A DNA stretch of 64,000 nt, taken from assembly GCA_947625765.1 (NCBI GenBank), contig CANQPP010000003.1, forward strand, positions 1 through 64,000, read 5' to 3'. Every line of letters starts with the position of its first letter. The first letter of the stretch is position 1. Position numbers and translations under genes: made by a program. This stretch comes from an uncultured Clostridia bacterium (GTDB lineage Bacteria > Bacillota > Clostridia > Christensenellales > UBA1750). This document shows positions 33,579-44,334 of this stretch, one piece after another. The notes under the pieces are model-generated. The model was given only the letters and a program-made list of their open reading frames with translations, did no database searches and was not told the origin of the DNA.

Positions 33579-34555
33579 TCCTTTGGGACAAAAAACAGAT
33601 ATTGCGCGATATATTGGAAGAAAAGAAGGCGAGCAAGCAGCGGGCGGAGGCCGAGGCGCTGGCGCGGCGGGACGAGATCGCGCAGCGCGCGCCCATCTAC
33701 GCCCGGCTGGACCAGGAGCTGGCCCGCATCCGGGCGCATCTGGCCCAGGACGCGCTCAGCCACCCCGGCGAGCAGGAGCGCATCAACGAGGAGGGGCGGC
33801 GGCAGGTGCTGGCCCTGCGGGACCGCGCCCGCGAGGAGTTAAAGAGCGCAGGCTTTTCCCCGGAGGACCTAAAGCCCCATTATGACTGCCCCCTCTGCCA
33901 GGACACGGGCTTCGTGGGCCCCGCGCCGCAGCGGCGCTGTACGTGCGTGGAGCGGGAGCTGCAGAGGCGGCTCTACGCCCTGGGCGGCGGGAGCGGGCAG
34001 AGCTTCCAGACGTTCGACCTGTCCCGCTTCCCGGACGAGCCGGGTCCGGACGGCGGTCTCTCCCAGCGCAAGCGCATGGAGAAGATGCGGGAGCTGGCCC
34101 TGCGCTACGTGGACGCCTTCCCGAACTATCCCAAGCGGGACATACTGCTCAGCGGCACGACGGGGCAGGGCAAGACGTTCCTGCTCAACTGCATCTCTCT
34201 GGCCGTGCTGGAGAGGGGCTTTACGGTGCTGCGGATCTCTGCCTTCGATATGTTCGAGCTGATGCGCCAGTACCACAGGGACGGAGAGATAAGCGGCATG
34301 GAGACCATGCTGAACGCCCAGCTGCTGGCCATCGACGACCTGGGCTCCGAGCCCATGATGCAGAACATCACGAAGGAGTACCTGTTCACCCTGCTTACCG
34401 AGCGCAAGGAGAAGCGGCTGAACACGCTGATCGCCACCAATTTGGATACGGCGGCGCTGATGGAGCGGTACAGCGACAGGATCTTCTCCCGCTTGACGGA
34501 CAGGGACAGTACGATGCTCCTGACCTTTCAGGGAAAGGACCTGCGCAGGCTCTGA
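33575..34555 (+). CDS. dnaI: Helicase loader, DnaC/DnaI-type AAA+ ATPase
   Basis: A 326-residue protein. The N-terminal helical part leads to a zinc site with C105-x2-C108 (HYDCPLCQDTGF) and C122-x-C124, as in DnaI. The AAA+ core has Walker A SGTTGQGKT (193-201), Walker B LLAIDDLGSE and a sensor region (IATNLD). DnaI holds the replicative helicase and loads it at the origin with DnaD/DnaB. Pairing with the upstream DnaD-type gene and the ATGA overlap support this. A terminator follows. Confidence 0.88.
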   Translation: MILWDKKQILRDILEEKKASKQRAEAEALARRDEIAQRAPIYARLDQELARIRAHLAQDALSHPGEQERINEEGRRQVLALRDRAREELKSAGFSPEDLKPHYDCPLCQDTGFVGPAPQRRCTCVERELQRRLYALGGGSGQSFQTFDLSRFPDEPGPDGGLSQRKRMEKMRELALRYVDAFPNYPKRDILLSGTTGQGKTFLLNCISLAVLERGFTVLRISAFDMFELMRQYHRDGEISGMETMLNAQLLAIDDLGSEPMMQNITKEYLFTLLTERKEKRLNTLIATNLDTAALMERYSDRIFSRLTDRDSTMLLTFQGKDLRRL

Positions 34556-34568
34556 CGAACGCACAGCC

Positions 34569-34609
34569 AAAAGGACGATGCGGTTTGACCGCACCGTCCT
34601 TTTCTTTTT
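34569..34609. terminator. Terminator between dnaI and sigK (convergent)
   Basis: AAAGGACG plus TGCGGT pairs with ACCGCA plus CGTCCTTT around loop TTG, then TTCTTTTTC on the plus strand. The sigK stop is at its edge. Confidence 0.85.
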
Positions 34610-35301
34610 CAGCTGCCTTTTCCGAAGCAGCTGCGCAGCTTCTCCACCGCGCGCTTCTCGATCCTCGAGACGTAGGAGCGGGAGATGCCCAGCCGCTTGG
34701 CCACCTCCCGCTGGGGCAGGGGCGGAAGGCCAGAGAGGCCGTATCTAAGCTCCACCACCAGCCGCTCCTTTTCGGAGAGCTGCCCCCGCACGATCTCCTT
34801 GACCCGGCGCAGGCTCACCCGCTGCTCCACCTCCGCCTCCACGAGCTCCGGCTCGGTGCCCAAAATGTCGGTGAGCGAGATCTCGTTCCCCTCCTTGTCC
34901 ACGCCCACGGGCTCGCTTAAGGACACCTCGCCCCGGAACTTCTTGCGAGAGCGGATGGCCATGCGGATCTCGTTCTCTACGCAGCGGGCCGCGTAGGTGG
35001 CCAGCGCCACGCCCACCCCCCGCTTGTAGGTGTTCACCGCCTTGATGAGGCCGATGGCGCCGATGGAGATGAGGTCGTCCTGGTCGATGCCGCAGCCCTG
35101 GTACTTCTTGGCCACGTGGGCCACCAGGCGCAGGTTGTGCTCCACCAGCTCCGTGCGGGCCGCCTCGGACCCCTCCGCCAGCTCCCGCAGGGCGCGCTCC
35201 TCCTCCGCGGGGCTCAGCGGCGTGGGAAAGGATTCCCGGCCGGACACGTAGGACAGCAGGAACATGAGCTCCCCAAGGCCGGACAACAGCCACTCCAGCA
35301 T
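34609..35301 (-). CDS. sigK: RNA polymerase sporulation sigma factor SigK
   Basis: A 230-residue sigma-70 factor of the sporulation group. The N-terminus MLEWLLSGLGELMFLLSYV is hydrophobic, like the pro-sequence cleaved from pro-sigma-K. Region 2 (ELVEHNLRLVAHVAKKY, DLISIGAIGLIKAVNTY, LATYAARCVENEIRM) and region 4 (REVAKRLGISRSYVSRIEKRAVEKL) are complete. It directs late mother-cell genes for coat and release. The reading frame is whole, so no skin-type element interrupts it here. I chose ATG 35301 for the match to SigK; the frame extends upstream without family sequence. Confidence 0.9.
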   Translation of the reverse strand: MLEWLLSGLGELMFLLSYVSGRESFPTPLSPAEEERALRELAEGSEAARTELVEHNLRLVAHVAKKYQGCGIDQDDLISIGAIGLIKAVNTYKRGVGVALATYAARCVENEIRMAIRSRKKFRGEVSLSEPVGVDKEGNEISLTDILGTEPELVEAEVEQRVSLRRVKEIVRGQLSEKERLVVELRYGLSGLPPLPQREVAKRLGISRSYVSRIEKRAVEKLRSCFGKGS

Positions 35302-35432
35302 CTTCTCTTTCCTTCTTCCCCGTTTCTTTTTAAGCCCTGCTATCTTTAAAGCGGGCCGTCTCCCTATCACTCTATGCCGCCCGGCCTGACCACAGGGCCT
35401 GTTTCCCTTAAGGGGAACGGAAGGAAGGGACA

Positions 35433-35470
35433 AAAAAAGGAAGGGCCGCGGAAGCTCGCCTCCGCGGCCC
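35433..35470 (-). terminator. Terminator of the 4Fe-4S protein gene
   Basis: GGGCCGCGGA (35443-35452) and TCCGCGGCCC (35461-35470) form a perfect 10-bp stem. On the minus strand it is followed by CCTTTTTTTG. Confidence 0.88.
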
Positions 35471-35500
35471 TCTTTGGGTCAAATATCGATCGGGTCTGTT

Positions 35501-36145
35501 TTATTCCTGCAGGCTCCCGTTTGGGGAGACCACGACCACCCGACAGGGGATGTCCCGGCCGCTGAACTCGACGGCCCTCTTAACGGCGCTCGCCAGGCCC
35601 CCGCAGCAGGGCACCGTCATGCGCAGGACGGTCACGTCCCGCACGCGGTTCATGAGCAGGATCTGCCCCAGCTTTTCGGCGTAGTCCACGGGATCCAGCT
35701 TCGGGCAGCCGATGAGCGTGACGCGGCCCTTTAAGAAGCGCTCGTGGGCGCAGCCGCAGGCAAAGGCGGTGCAGTCCGCGGCCACCAGCAGGCTCGCGTC
35801 CTCGTAATAGGGCGCTTGCAGCGGCGCTAAGCGCAGCTGCACCGGCCAGTTGGTGAGGCGGCTCGCCTGCTCGGACGGCGCTTCTTCCCCATCCGCCGGG
35901 CGGCTCACGCCCTCCTTATGGGCCCGCACGGCCCCCTCGTTGTAGGGCGCGGCCTCGCGCTCCTCAAAGGAGATGGCGTCCGCCGGGCAGGCGGGCAGGC
36001 AGTCGCCCAGGCCGTCGCAGTAGTCCTCGCGCATAAGATGCGCCTTGCCGTTCACCATGGCGATGGCGCCCTCGTGGCAGGCCCGGGCGCAGGCGCCGCA
36101 GCCGTTGCACTTTTCCTCGTCGATCCGAACGATCCTGCGCAGCAT
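35501..36145 (-). CDS. Ferredoxin-like 4Fe-4S binding protein
   Basis: A 214-residue protein. The first cluster motif is complete: C13-x2-C16-x2-C19-x3-C23 in EEKCNGCGACARACHEGA. The second, YCDGLGDCLPACPADAI, has only three Cys (43, 49, 53), a pattern I know from a family of Clostridia iron-sulfur proteins of this size. The C-terminal half (about 110-200) has more Cys (ADCTAFACGCAHERF, LIGCPKLDPVDY, VPCCGGLA). It is likely an electron carrier or redox sensor in the cytoplasm. It sits alone between lacZ and sigK. Confidence 0.8.
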   Translation of the reverse strand: MLRRIVRIDEEKCNGCGACARACHEGAIAMVNGKAHLMREDYCDGLGDCLPACPADAISFEEREAAPYNEGAVRAHKEGVSRPADGEEAPSEQASRLTNWPVQLRLAPLQAPYYEDASLLVAADCTAFACGCAHERFLKGRVTLIGCPKLDPVDYAEKLGQILLMNRVRDVTVLRMTVPCCGGLASAVKRAVEFSGRDIPCRVVVVSPNGSLQE

Positions 36146-36173
36146 GGCGCGTCCCTCCCTCGTGTCGTTTATC

Positions 36174-39302
<3,129 letters not shown>

Positions 39303-39351
39303 CTAAACGCGCGCGGCGAATCAATGAAAACAGCAAATCTTTTTTGAAAGA

Positions 39352-39391
39352 AAATGCGCCTGCCCGGGAAAACGGCCGGGCTAGGCGCATT
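39352..39391 (-). terminator. Terminator after vanZ
   Basis: AATGCGCCT (39353-39361) pairs with AGGCGCATT (39383-39391), with an inner CCCGG/CCGGG pair. On the minus strand TTTTC follows. Confidence 0.8.
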
Positions 39392-39445
39392 CGGACCAAA
39401 ATTTTTGTGCATACGGGCCTTTACGGCACGAGGCTCCAGATTCAG
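39392..39445. repeat. Single copy related to the 29.9-30.4 kb repeat
   Basis: GGACCAAAATTTTTGTG...GGGCCT...GAGGCTCCAG follows the same order and spacing as GACTAAAATTTTCTGTG...GGGCCT...GAAGCTCCAG at 30238-30292. It is diverged but recognisable, which suggests a dispersed family. Confidence 0.5.
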
Positions 39446-39473
39446 GCGCTCAAAAACGGCTTGATAAAGAACA

Positions 39474-40010
39474 TCACAAGGGCGGCCAGGCCGCAGAGCC
39501 ACAGCGCTTCTTGGGCCTGTCTCCCTGCACTTTCAGCGGCCGCAGGCGGAGCAGGCCCTTTGCGATGAGCCAGCCCAGGCACGTTCCCGCAAGGTTGGTG
39601 AGCAGGTCGTCGACGTCCGTGGTACGGTAGGTGAACAGCTGCATGAGCTCTATGCACGCAGAGAGCGAAAGCCCATAGAGCAGCGTGTACCTCGCCTTCT
39701 GGAAGCGCTCCCAGATAAGGGGCAGCAGGAGGCCCAAAGGCAGGAAGAGCAGCACGTTGAGCAGGGCGTTGGGCAGGTCGTCCACAAGGCCGACGAAGGG
39801 AACGAGGTTCAGCGTCCAGTCGAGATGGAAGTCCTTGACGGAGGGAAAGCCCACCGCTTCAAACACCGCGCAGAGGTACAGCGCAAAGTGCGCGGAAAGG
39901 ACCGTCCGCCGAAGATCACGGAAGTACGTAAAGTGCAAGAGCACAAAGAGCACAAGCAGCGGGATAGCCGCGGCGAAAGTCCCCACGACGATGTAGACTA
40001 TCAGATGCAC
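39474..40010 (-). CDS. VanZ-like family membrane protein
   Basis: A 178-residue membrane protein with about five hydrophobic segments. The VanZ pattern is present: NLVPF near residue 68, then NVLLFLPLGLLLPL and SACIELMQLFTYRTTDVDDLLTNLAGTCLGW (two parts of the signature). VanZ homologs occur in many Firmicutes without vancomycin resistance genes, and their function is unclear; low-level teicoplanin resistance is known only for one. It starts 14 bp after the MFS gene, so it probably shares its transcript. The basic C-terminus (RPKKRCGSAAW) is unremarkable. Confidence 0.85.
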   Translation of the reverse strand: MHLIVYIVVGTFAAAIPLLVLFVLLHFTYFRDLRRTVLSAHFALYLCAVFEAVGFPSVKDFHLDWTLNLVPFVGLVDDLPNALLNVLLFLPLGLLLPLIWERFQKARYTLLYGLSLSACIELMQLFTYRTTDVDDLLTNLAGTCLGWLIAKGLLRLRPLKVQGDRPKKRCGSAAWPPL

Positions 40011-40024
40011 GATGGTTTCTCCAT

Positions 40025-41323
40025 TTATATTTCTTCTTTAGCGTCTTTTCCCATCTTCAGCTTGCCGGCGCCGCAGAAGCGCGACCAGGCGGGCAGCGCC
40101 GCCAGGCAGAGCGCCAGCGTCAGCAGGGCGATGACGAGCCAGCTGATCACCGTGACGGACCAGCCGAAGCGGTCCGCCAGCGCGCCGAAGCCGTAGCTGG
40201 ACAGGGCGCAGCCGATGTAGATGGTGGAGTTGAGAAGCCCGGTGACCGTGGAGGCGCGGCCGTAGGGGCCGAAGCGCACGGGCACGAGGGTGATGATCAT
40301 GTGGTTATAGCCCAGCAGTATGGAGGTGCAAATGGCCAGCAGCAGCACGCTCAAGTAGATGGGCAGCCGCATCAGGAAGCAGAGGGCGGCCAACGGCGGC
40401 AGGATCAGGACCATGCAGCCGGCGGATGTCAGGATCTCGTTGTCGCGGCACCACCTGTGCCAGGCCCAGGTGGCCGCGAAGGCCCCGCAGAGGTTCACGA
40501 TGGGCAGCGCCAGGGACAGCCCCAGGGAGAAGGAGGGCGAGACGCCGTAGCTTTCCGTGATGAGCGTGGGCACCCAGGTGGTGACGCCGTCCTTGAGCAT
40601 GCCGTGCAGCATCGTGGGCAGTATAAGGAGCACGATGCCGGAGCGGAGCAGCAGGGAGGCAAGGCCGCCCTGCTTGGGGGCCGCGGGGCTTTCGGGGTTT
40701 ATGACCTCGGATACGGGCGGGGCGGCGGGCCGCTTGTCCGCCTTCACATACATGCGCCAGACGCAGGCCCAGAGCAGGATCGCGGGCAGCATGCACAGCC
40801 CCGCCGCGCCGAATACGGCCCGCCAGGTGAAGAAACGCAGCATCCCCATGGACACCGCGTAGGCCAAACAGGTGCCCATGGGGACGGTGGAAGCGATGTG
40901 CAGGCAGGCCCGGTCCCTTTGCTCGGGCACGAGCACGGTGGAGAGTATGCGCACGATGGGCGACCAGATCATGGACTGGGCCAGGCCGTTGACGCCCCAG
41001 ACGATGGAGAGCCACAGCGGCGTGGGCATAAGGCTCATCAGAGCGTTCATGCAGGCGGAGACGGACAGGCCGATAAACACCATGGGGAAGGGCGAGAGCT
41101 TATCGCCCAGGAAGCCGTTCACCAGCTGGCCGGAGCCGTAGCAGAAGAAGAACACCGTGCCGATCACGCCGGCCTCGGCCTTGGTGAACAGCTGGGAGGC
41201 GACCATGCCTGCCAGCGCCGCGGAGTAGTTGACGCGGCCTATGTAGGTGAAGGCGTAGGCGATCCAGGCCGCCGCGAAAACCAGGGAGGACGCGCGCGCG
41301 TCCTTCAGCGTTCCGTGTTTCAT
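40025..41323 (-). CDS. MFS transporter, organophosphate:phosphate antiporter (OPA) type
   Basis: A 432-residue, 12-helix MFS protein. SSLVFAAAWIAYAFTYIGRVNYSAAL and FFFCYGSGQLVNGFLGDK resemble GlpT/UhpT-like (OPA) members. A cytoplasmic loop in the middle (about 190-215, KADKRPAAPPVSEV) separates the halves. Known OPA members exchange sugar phosphates or glycerol-3-phosphate for phosphate. Here it follows dapB by 31 bp in an operon with a lysine riboswitch, so a role with lysine, diaminopimelate or a related compound is possible but unproven. Confidence 0.82.
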   Translation of the reverse strand: MKHGTLKDARASSLVFAAAWIAYAFTYIGRVNYSAALAGMVASQLFTKAEAGVIGTVFFFCYGSGQLVNGFLGDKLSPFPMVFIGLSVSACMNALMSLMPTPLWLSIVWGVNGLAQSMIWSPIVRILSTVLVPEQRDRACLHIASTVPMGTCLAYAVSMGMLRFFTWRAVFGAAGLCMLPAILLWACVWRMYVKADKRPAAPPVSEVINPESPAAPKQGGLASLLLRSGIVLLILPTMLHGMLKDGVTTWVPTLITESYGVSPSFSLGLSLALPIVNLCGAFAATWAWHRWCRDNEILTSAGCMVLILPPLAALCFLMRLPIYLSVLLLAICTSILLGYNHMIITLVPVRFGPYGRASTVTGLLNSTIYIGCALSSYGFGALADRFGWSVTVISWLVIALLTLALCLAALPAWSRFCGAGKLKMGKDAKEEI

Positions 41324-41354
41324 AAGGGAAAGATGCTCGTTTCCTTGTATTTTT

Positions 41355-42521
41355 TTAGCGCAGGTGGTAGCGGGCGCGCAGGGCGGCCGTGGCGCGGCCG
41401 GCCTCCTCGCCGGTAAAGAGCAGGCTCACCTGGATCTCGGAGCTGGTGACCAGCAGCGGGTGCACGTCCGCCTCGTCCAGCGTCTCGAAGATGCCCGCGG
41501 CGATGCCGCGCTGCTTCTCCATCCCCTGCCCCAGGATCGTGAGCTTGGTCAGGCCGAAGGTGAGCGTGGCGCACTCCAATTCCTTCGCGGCCCTGCGGGC
41601 GTGCTCCTCGGTGATGGTGAAGGAGAAGCTCTCCCGGGCGGTGGAGCGGGCCAGCATGTCGATGTTCACGTCCTGCTCGGCCAGGGAGCGCAGGAGCTTG
41701 CCCGGGTCGATGCCCGCGGGGATGGTGACCAGGGTCTGGCCGTCCTCCATGCGCAGGTGGGTGACGCCCGCGTCCTGCAGGAGCAGGTCGCGCATGTCGT
41801 AGAGGCCGGGGTTCTTCTGCGTCACGAAGGCGGCGGCCTGCAGGGCGCCTAAAGCGAAGATGCGGCGGCTGGAGGCGGAATGGGCCAGCGTCACGGTCTC
41901 GTCCTCCCCTAGGAAGAACAGCTCGTGCTCGCCGGTCACGCTGCCGCCGCGCACCGCGTGGATGCCGATCTCGCCGCTGTCGCGGGGGGCGACGCCCTGG
42001 CGGCCGAACACGTAGCTGCGGGGCTCGGCCAGCGCCTCCCGCACGCCGTCTGCCAGCAGCAGGGCCGTGCCGGAGGGGGCGTCCACCTTGGTCTTGTGGT
42101 GCTTCTCCACGATCTCCACGTCGAAGCCGGCAAGCTCGGAGGCGGCCTTCTTGGCCAGCTCCAGCAGCACGTTCACGCCCACGGACATGTTGGCGGTGCG
42201 GAAAACGGGCAGCTCCTTGGCCGCGGCCACGATGGCGGCGGACTGCTCCGGGGAATAGCCGGTGGTGGCCAGCACCAGGGGCATGGAATGAGCCCTGGCG
42301 TAGCGCAGTATATCGTCCAGTGCGTCGGGGCGGGAAAAGTCCACCAGCACGTCCGCCTGCACGGCGCAGTCGTCCAGGGACTCGTACAGGGGGAAGCTGG
42401 CCTTGGCGCCGGCGGCGTAGCGGTCCACGCCCGCGGCCACGTAGTAGCCCTGCTCCACGGCGCAGGCGGCCAGCAGGCGGCCCATCTTGCCCAAGGCGCC
42501 GTTGATGAGGATCGAGATCAT
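41355..42521 (-). CDS. dapB: 4-hydroxy-tetrahydrodipicolinate reductase fused to two ACT-like domains
   Basis: A 388-residue protein. Residues 1-248 are a normal DapB: N-terminal ILINGALGKMGRLL (NAD(P)-binding), VLATTGYS, the catalytic EKHHKTKVDAPSGTA (139-153, H141/H142 and K145) and the closing GLYDMRDLLL. Normal DapB ends about there. Another 140 residues follow, with two ACT-like units (about 260-325 and 326-388). The second (LTILGQGMEKQRGIAAGIFETL...LLVTSSEIQVSLL) resembles the aspartokinase regulatory tail. The enzyme makes tetrahydrodipicolinate for lysine, peptidoglycan and dipicolinate. The fusion suggests allosteric control by lysine or another amino acid. Confidence 0.9.
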   Translation of the reverse strand: MISILINGALGKMGRLLAACAVEQGYYVAAGVDRYAAGAKASFPLYESLDDCAVQADVLVDFSRPDALDDILRYARAHSMPLVLATTGYSPEQSAAIVAAAKELPVFRTANMSVGVNVLLELAKKAASELAGFDVEIVEKHHKTKVDAPSGTALLLADGVREALAEPRSYVFGRQGVAPRDSGEIGIHAVRGGSVTGEHELFFLGEDETVTLAHSASSRRIFALGALQAAAFVTQKNPGLYDMRDLLLQDAGVTHLRMEDGQTLVTIPAGIDPGKLLRSLAEQDVNIDMLARSTARESFSFTITEEHARRAAKELECATLTFGLTKLTILGQGMEKQRGIAAGIFETLDEADVHPLLVTSSEIQVSLLFTGEEAGRATAALRARYHLR

Positions 42522-42566
42522 GGGAACACTCCTTCCGCCGGGCCGGGGTCTTCCGGCCTTCTCGGC

Positions 42567-43463
42567 CTAGTCGATCAGGGAAAAGTCGCGCAGGCAGGCA
42601 AGCAGCTTCTGAAGATGTGCCTCCTGCATATCCACAAGGGGCAGGCGCAGCGGCCCGCAGGCAAAGCCCATCTGGCGCAGCGCGGTCTTTACGGGGATCG
42701 GGTTCACCTCGCAGAACAGCGCCTCTGCCATGGGCAGCATGCGCAGCTGGGCCTGCCGGGCCTCCTCGGTGCGGCCTGCCAAATAGTCCGCGACCATGTC
42801 GTGCATGAGGCGCGGCAGCACGTTGGCCACCACGGAGATGACACCCTTGCCCCCCAAGGACAGGATGGGCACCACGCTGTCGTCGTTGCCGGAATAGATG
42901 GCAAGCTCCGGGCAGAGCCGCGCGATGCGGGCTGCCTGCACGATGTCGCCGGAGGCCTCCTTGACGGCCACGATGTTGGGATGTTCATCGCTCAAGGTCT
43001 TCAGCGTCTCCGGGGCCATGTTCAGCCCCGTGCGGGAGGGGACGTTGTAGAGGATCAGGGGTTTATCCACCGCGTCCGCCACGGCCCCGAAGTGGCGGAT
43101 GAGCCCCGCCTGCGTGGTCTTGTTGTAGTAGGGCGTCACCAGCAGGAGCGCGTCCGCGCCCAAGTCCGCGGCCTGTTTGGCGGAGCGGATGGCGAAGGCG
43201 GTGTCGTTGGAGCCCGCGCCCGCGATCACGGGCACGCGGCCGTGCACGCGCTCCACAGCCCGGGCGATCACCTGGGCCTCCTCGCTCAAGTCCATGGTGG
43301 AAGGCTCGCCGGTGGTGCCGCAGACGATCAGCGCGTCCGTGCCGCCGGAGAGCTGGAACTCGATCAGCTGGTCCAGAACGGGAAGGTTCGGGCCTCCGTC
43401 CTCTGTGAAGGGGGTGACCATGGCCGTGCCGCTGCCCTGAAACACGAGGGTCTTTTTAAGCAT
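42567..43463 (-). CDS. dapA: 4-hydroxy-tetrahydrodipicolinate synthase
   Basis: A 298-residue TIM-barrel Schiff-base aldolase. It has GTAMVTPFTEDG at the N-terminus, the pyruvate-binding GTTGEPSTMD, catalytic Y139 in LILYNVPSRTG and Schiff-base lysine K168 in IVAVKEASGD. It condenses pyruvate with aspartate semialdehyde, the first committed step toward lysine and dipicolinate. I chose ATG 43463 because AAGGAGG lies about 9 nt upstream; the frame extends to 43625 inside the leader. A 370-nt leader with a lysine riboswitch precedes it, and dapB follows after 45 bp. Confidence 0.95.
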   Translation of the reverse strand: MLKKTLVFQGSGTAMVTPFTEDGGPNLPVLDQLIEFQLSGGTDALIVCGTTGEPSTMDLSEEAQVIARAVERVHGRVPVIAGAGSNDTAFAIRSAKQAADLGADALLLVTPYYNKTTQAGLIRHFGAVADAVDKPLILYNVPSRTGLNMAPETLKTLSDEHPNIVAVKEASGDIVQAARIARLCPELAIYSGNDDSVVPILSLGGKGVISVVANVLPRLMHDMVADYLAGRTEEARQAQLRMLPMAEALFCEVNPIPVKTALRQMGFACGPLRLPLVDMQEAHLQKLLACLRDFSLID

Positions 43464-43654
43464 ACCTGCATCCTCCTTGGCGGTCGAATCGGAATACGTT
43501 TTGTAAAAGGAAGGCGGCATCTTTTTGCCGACCGTGGGCAGAAGAAAAGCGCCCGTTTCCTGCCCGAAAAACGGAGGGGCCAAGGCCGGAACGCTGTGCT
43601 TGCTGCCTGCGGACGGCGTCTCCACTTAAAAATACGGGGAAAAGCCGCGCGTTT

Positions 43655-43825
43655 TCCTTTCCAACAGCGCTCCGCCCGAAGGGACCTTCCGGGCGACAGT
43701 CGCACGGCCCTGTGCCGTGCGCCCAGGCGCGGGGCCTCTTAAGTTGCCCTTTTGAAGCGCCTTCGGCGGGCAGGCCCTTCTCCGTTTTTGTTTCGGATAC
43801 CGCGATGCCCGCGCCTCTGTCATAA
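43655..43825 (-). ncRNA. Lysine riboswitch (L box) upstream of dapA
   Basis: On the minus strand the conserved L-box blocks appear in order: AGAGGCGCGGGCATC (from 43817), GTATCC, GCCGCCGAAG-type CCGCCGAAGG (43760-43769), a GGGCGCACGGC/GCCGTGCG arm, GACTGTCGCCC (43691-43701) and GGAGCGCTGTTGG (43661-43673). This order and these blocks match the lysine aptamer as known. The expression platform lies between 43655 and 43464, where several GC hairpins with T runs are possible (for example near CGTATTTTT). Lysine binding would be expected to switch the operon off. Confidence 0.85.
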
Positions 43826-43834
43826 GGTACCTTG

Positions 43835-43864
43835 ATTATACCCTTGCCGCCCCGCCCTTGTCAA
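43835..43864 (-). promoter_or_regulatory. Promoter of the dapA-dapB operon
   Basis: On the minus strand a perfect TTGACA (43859-43864) and a perfect TATAAT (43835-43840) have an 18-bp spacer. The riboswitch begins about 10-15 nt after the start point. Confidence 0.85.
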
Positions 43865-43934
43865 CTTGAAAACCCGGCGCGGCGGGCAGACGGAAACAAG
43901 CCCCTGCCGCACACGCAAAAGGGGCGCGCCGTTC

Positions 43935-43964
43935 TTGACAAAGGCGGCCGCCCCTGCGTACAAT
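43935..43964 (+). promoter_or_regulatory. Plus-strand promoter-like sequence antisense to the spore surface gene
   Basis: TTGACA (43935-43940) and TACAAT (43959-43964) are 18 bp apart. The first plus-strand gene is the acetyltransferase at 44335, so a transcript from here would run antisense through 44007-44207. Confidence 0.45.
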
Positions 43965-44006
43965 GAAAGAGCGTAAACGGATACGCTTAAAGCCCGTTTT
44001 GGCGGA

Positions 44007-44207
44007 TCACTTCTCGTTGTGGTCCACCCAGTCCTTGGCCTCCCGTATGTCCGTGGGGTTCGGGAGCGGCACGCCGCTCTGCTCCTCCCTGTTCTGCCCG
44101 TCGGTCAGGGCTAACGTGGCGTACTGGGACGCGCCCGCGTAATGCACGCTGACCCCGCTGTCCAGCGGCCGGGTCCTAACGGACATCTTCTTTCGCTTTT
44201 TCGCCAT
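44007..44207 (-). CDS. Small spore-surface-like protein (DUF3787 type)
   Basis: A 66-residue hydrophilic protein starting at ATG 44207 (MAKKRKKMSVRTRPLDSG). The middle has a short Ala/Tyr stretch and the C-terminus is IREAKDWVDHNEK. The basic start, TRPxxS block and AKxWVDxNxK end recall the small DUF3787 proteins of Clostridia, one of which has been described as a spore surface protein. AAGGAGG lies upstream at a rather long 13-nt spacing. It is transcribed away from the acetyltransferase gene. Confidence 0.6.
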   Translation of the reverse strand: MAKKRKKMSVRTRPLDSGVSVHYAGASQYATLALTDGQNREEQSGVPLPNPTDIREAKDWVDHNEK

Positions 44208-44230
44208 GGTGGGAACGCTGCCTCCTTTCC

Positions 44231-44280
44231 GGGCCGGAAAACTCCTTATCCAGCCGTTTTTGATAAGGGTAGTTTGGCCG
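44231..44280. promoter_or_regulatory. Inverted repeat between divergent genes
   Basis: CCTTATC (44244-44250) and GATAAGG (44262-44268) are perfect arms, flanked by further complementary AAACT/AGTTT and GGCC/GGCC. It lies between the spore-surface gene and the acetyltransferase gene and could be an operator or a transcript hairpin. Confidence 0.4.
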
Positions 44281-44334
44281 GAGGCAGGCGCGATTATGAT
44301 GAGGACCCGCATTTTCAGGAAGGGAGAGAACGAT

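Noticed and set aside
41925-43742. A 605-residue plus-strand ORF over dapB, dapA and the leader
   Set aside because: It runs antisense through both genes and the riboswitch. It has no homology-like motif.
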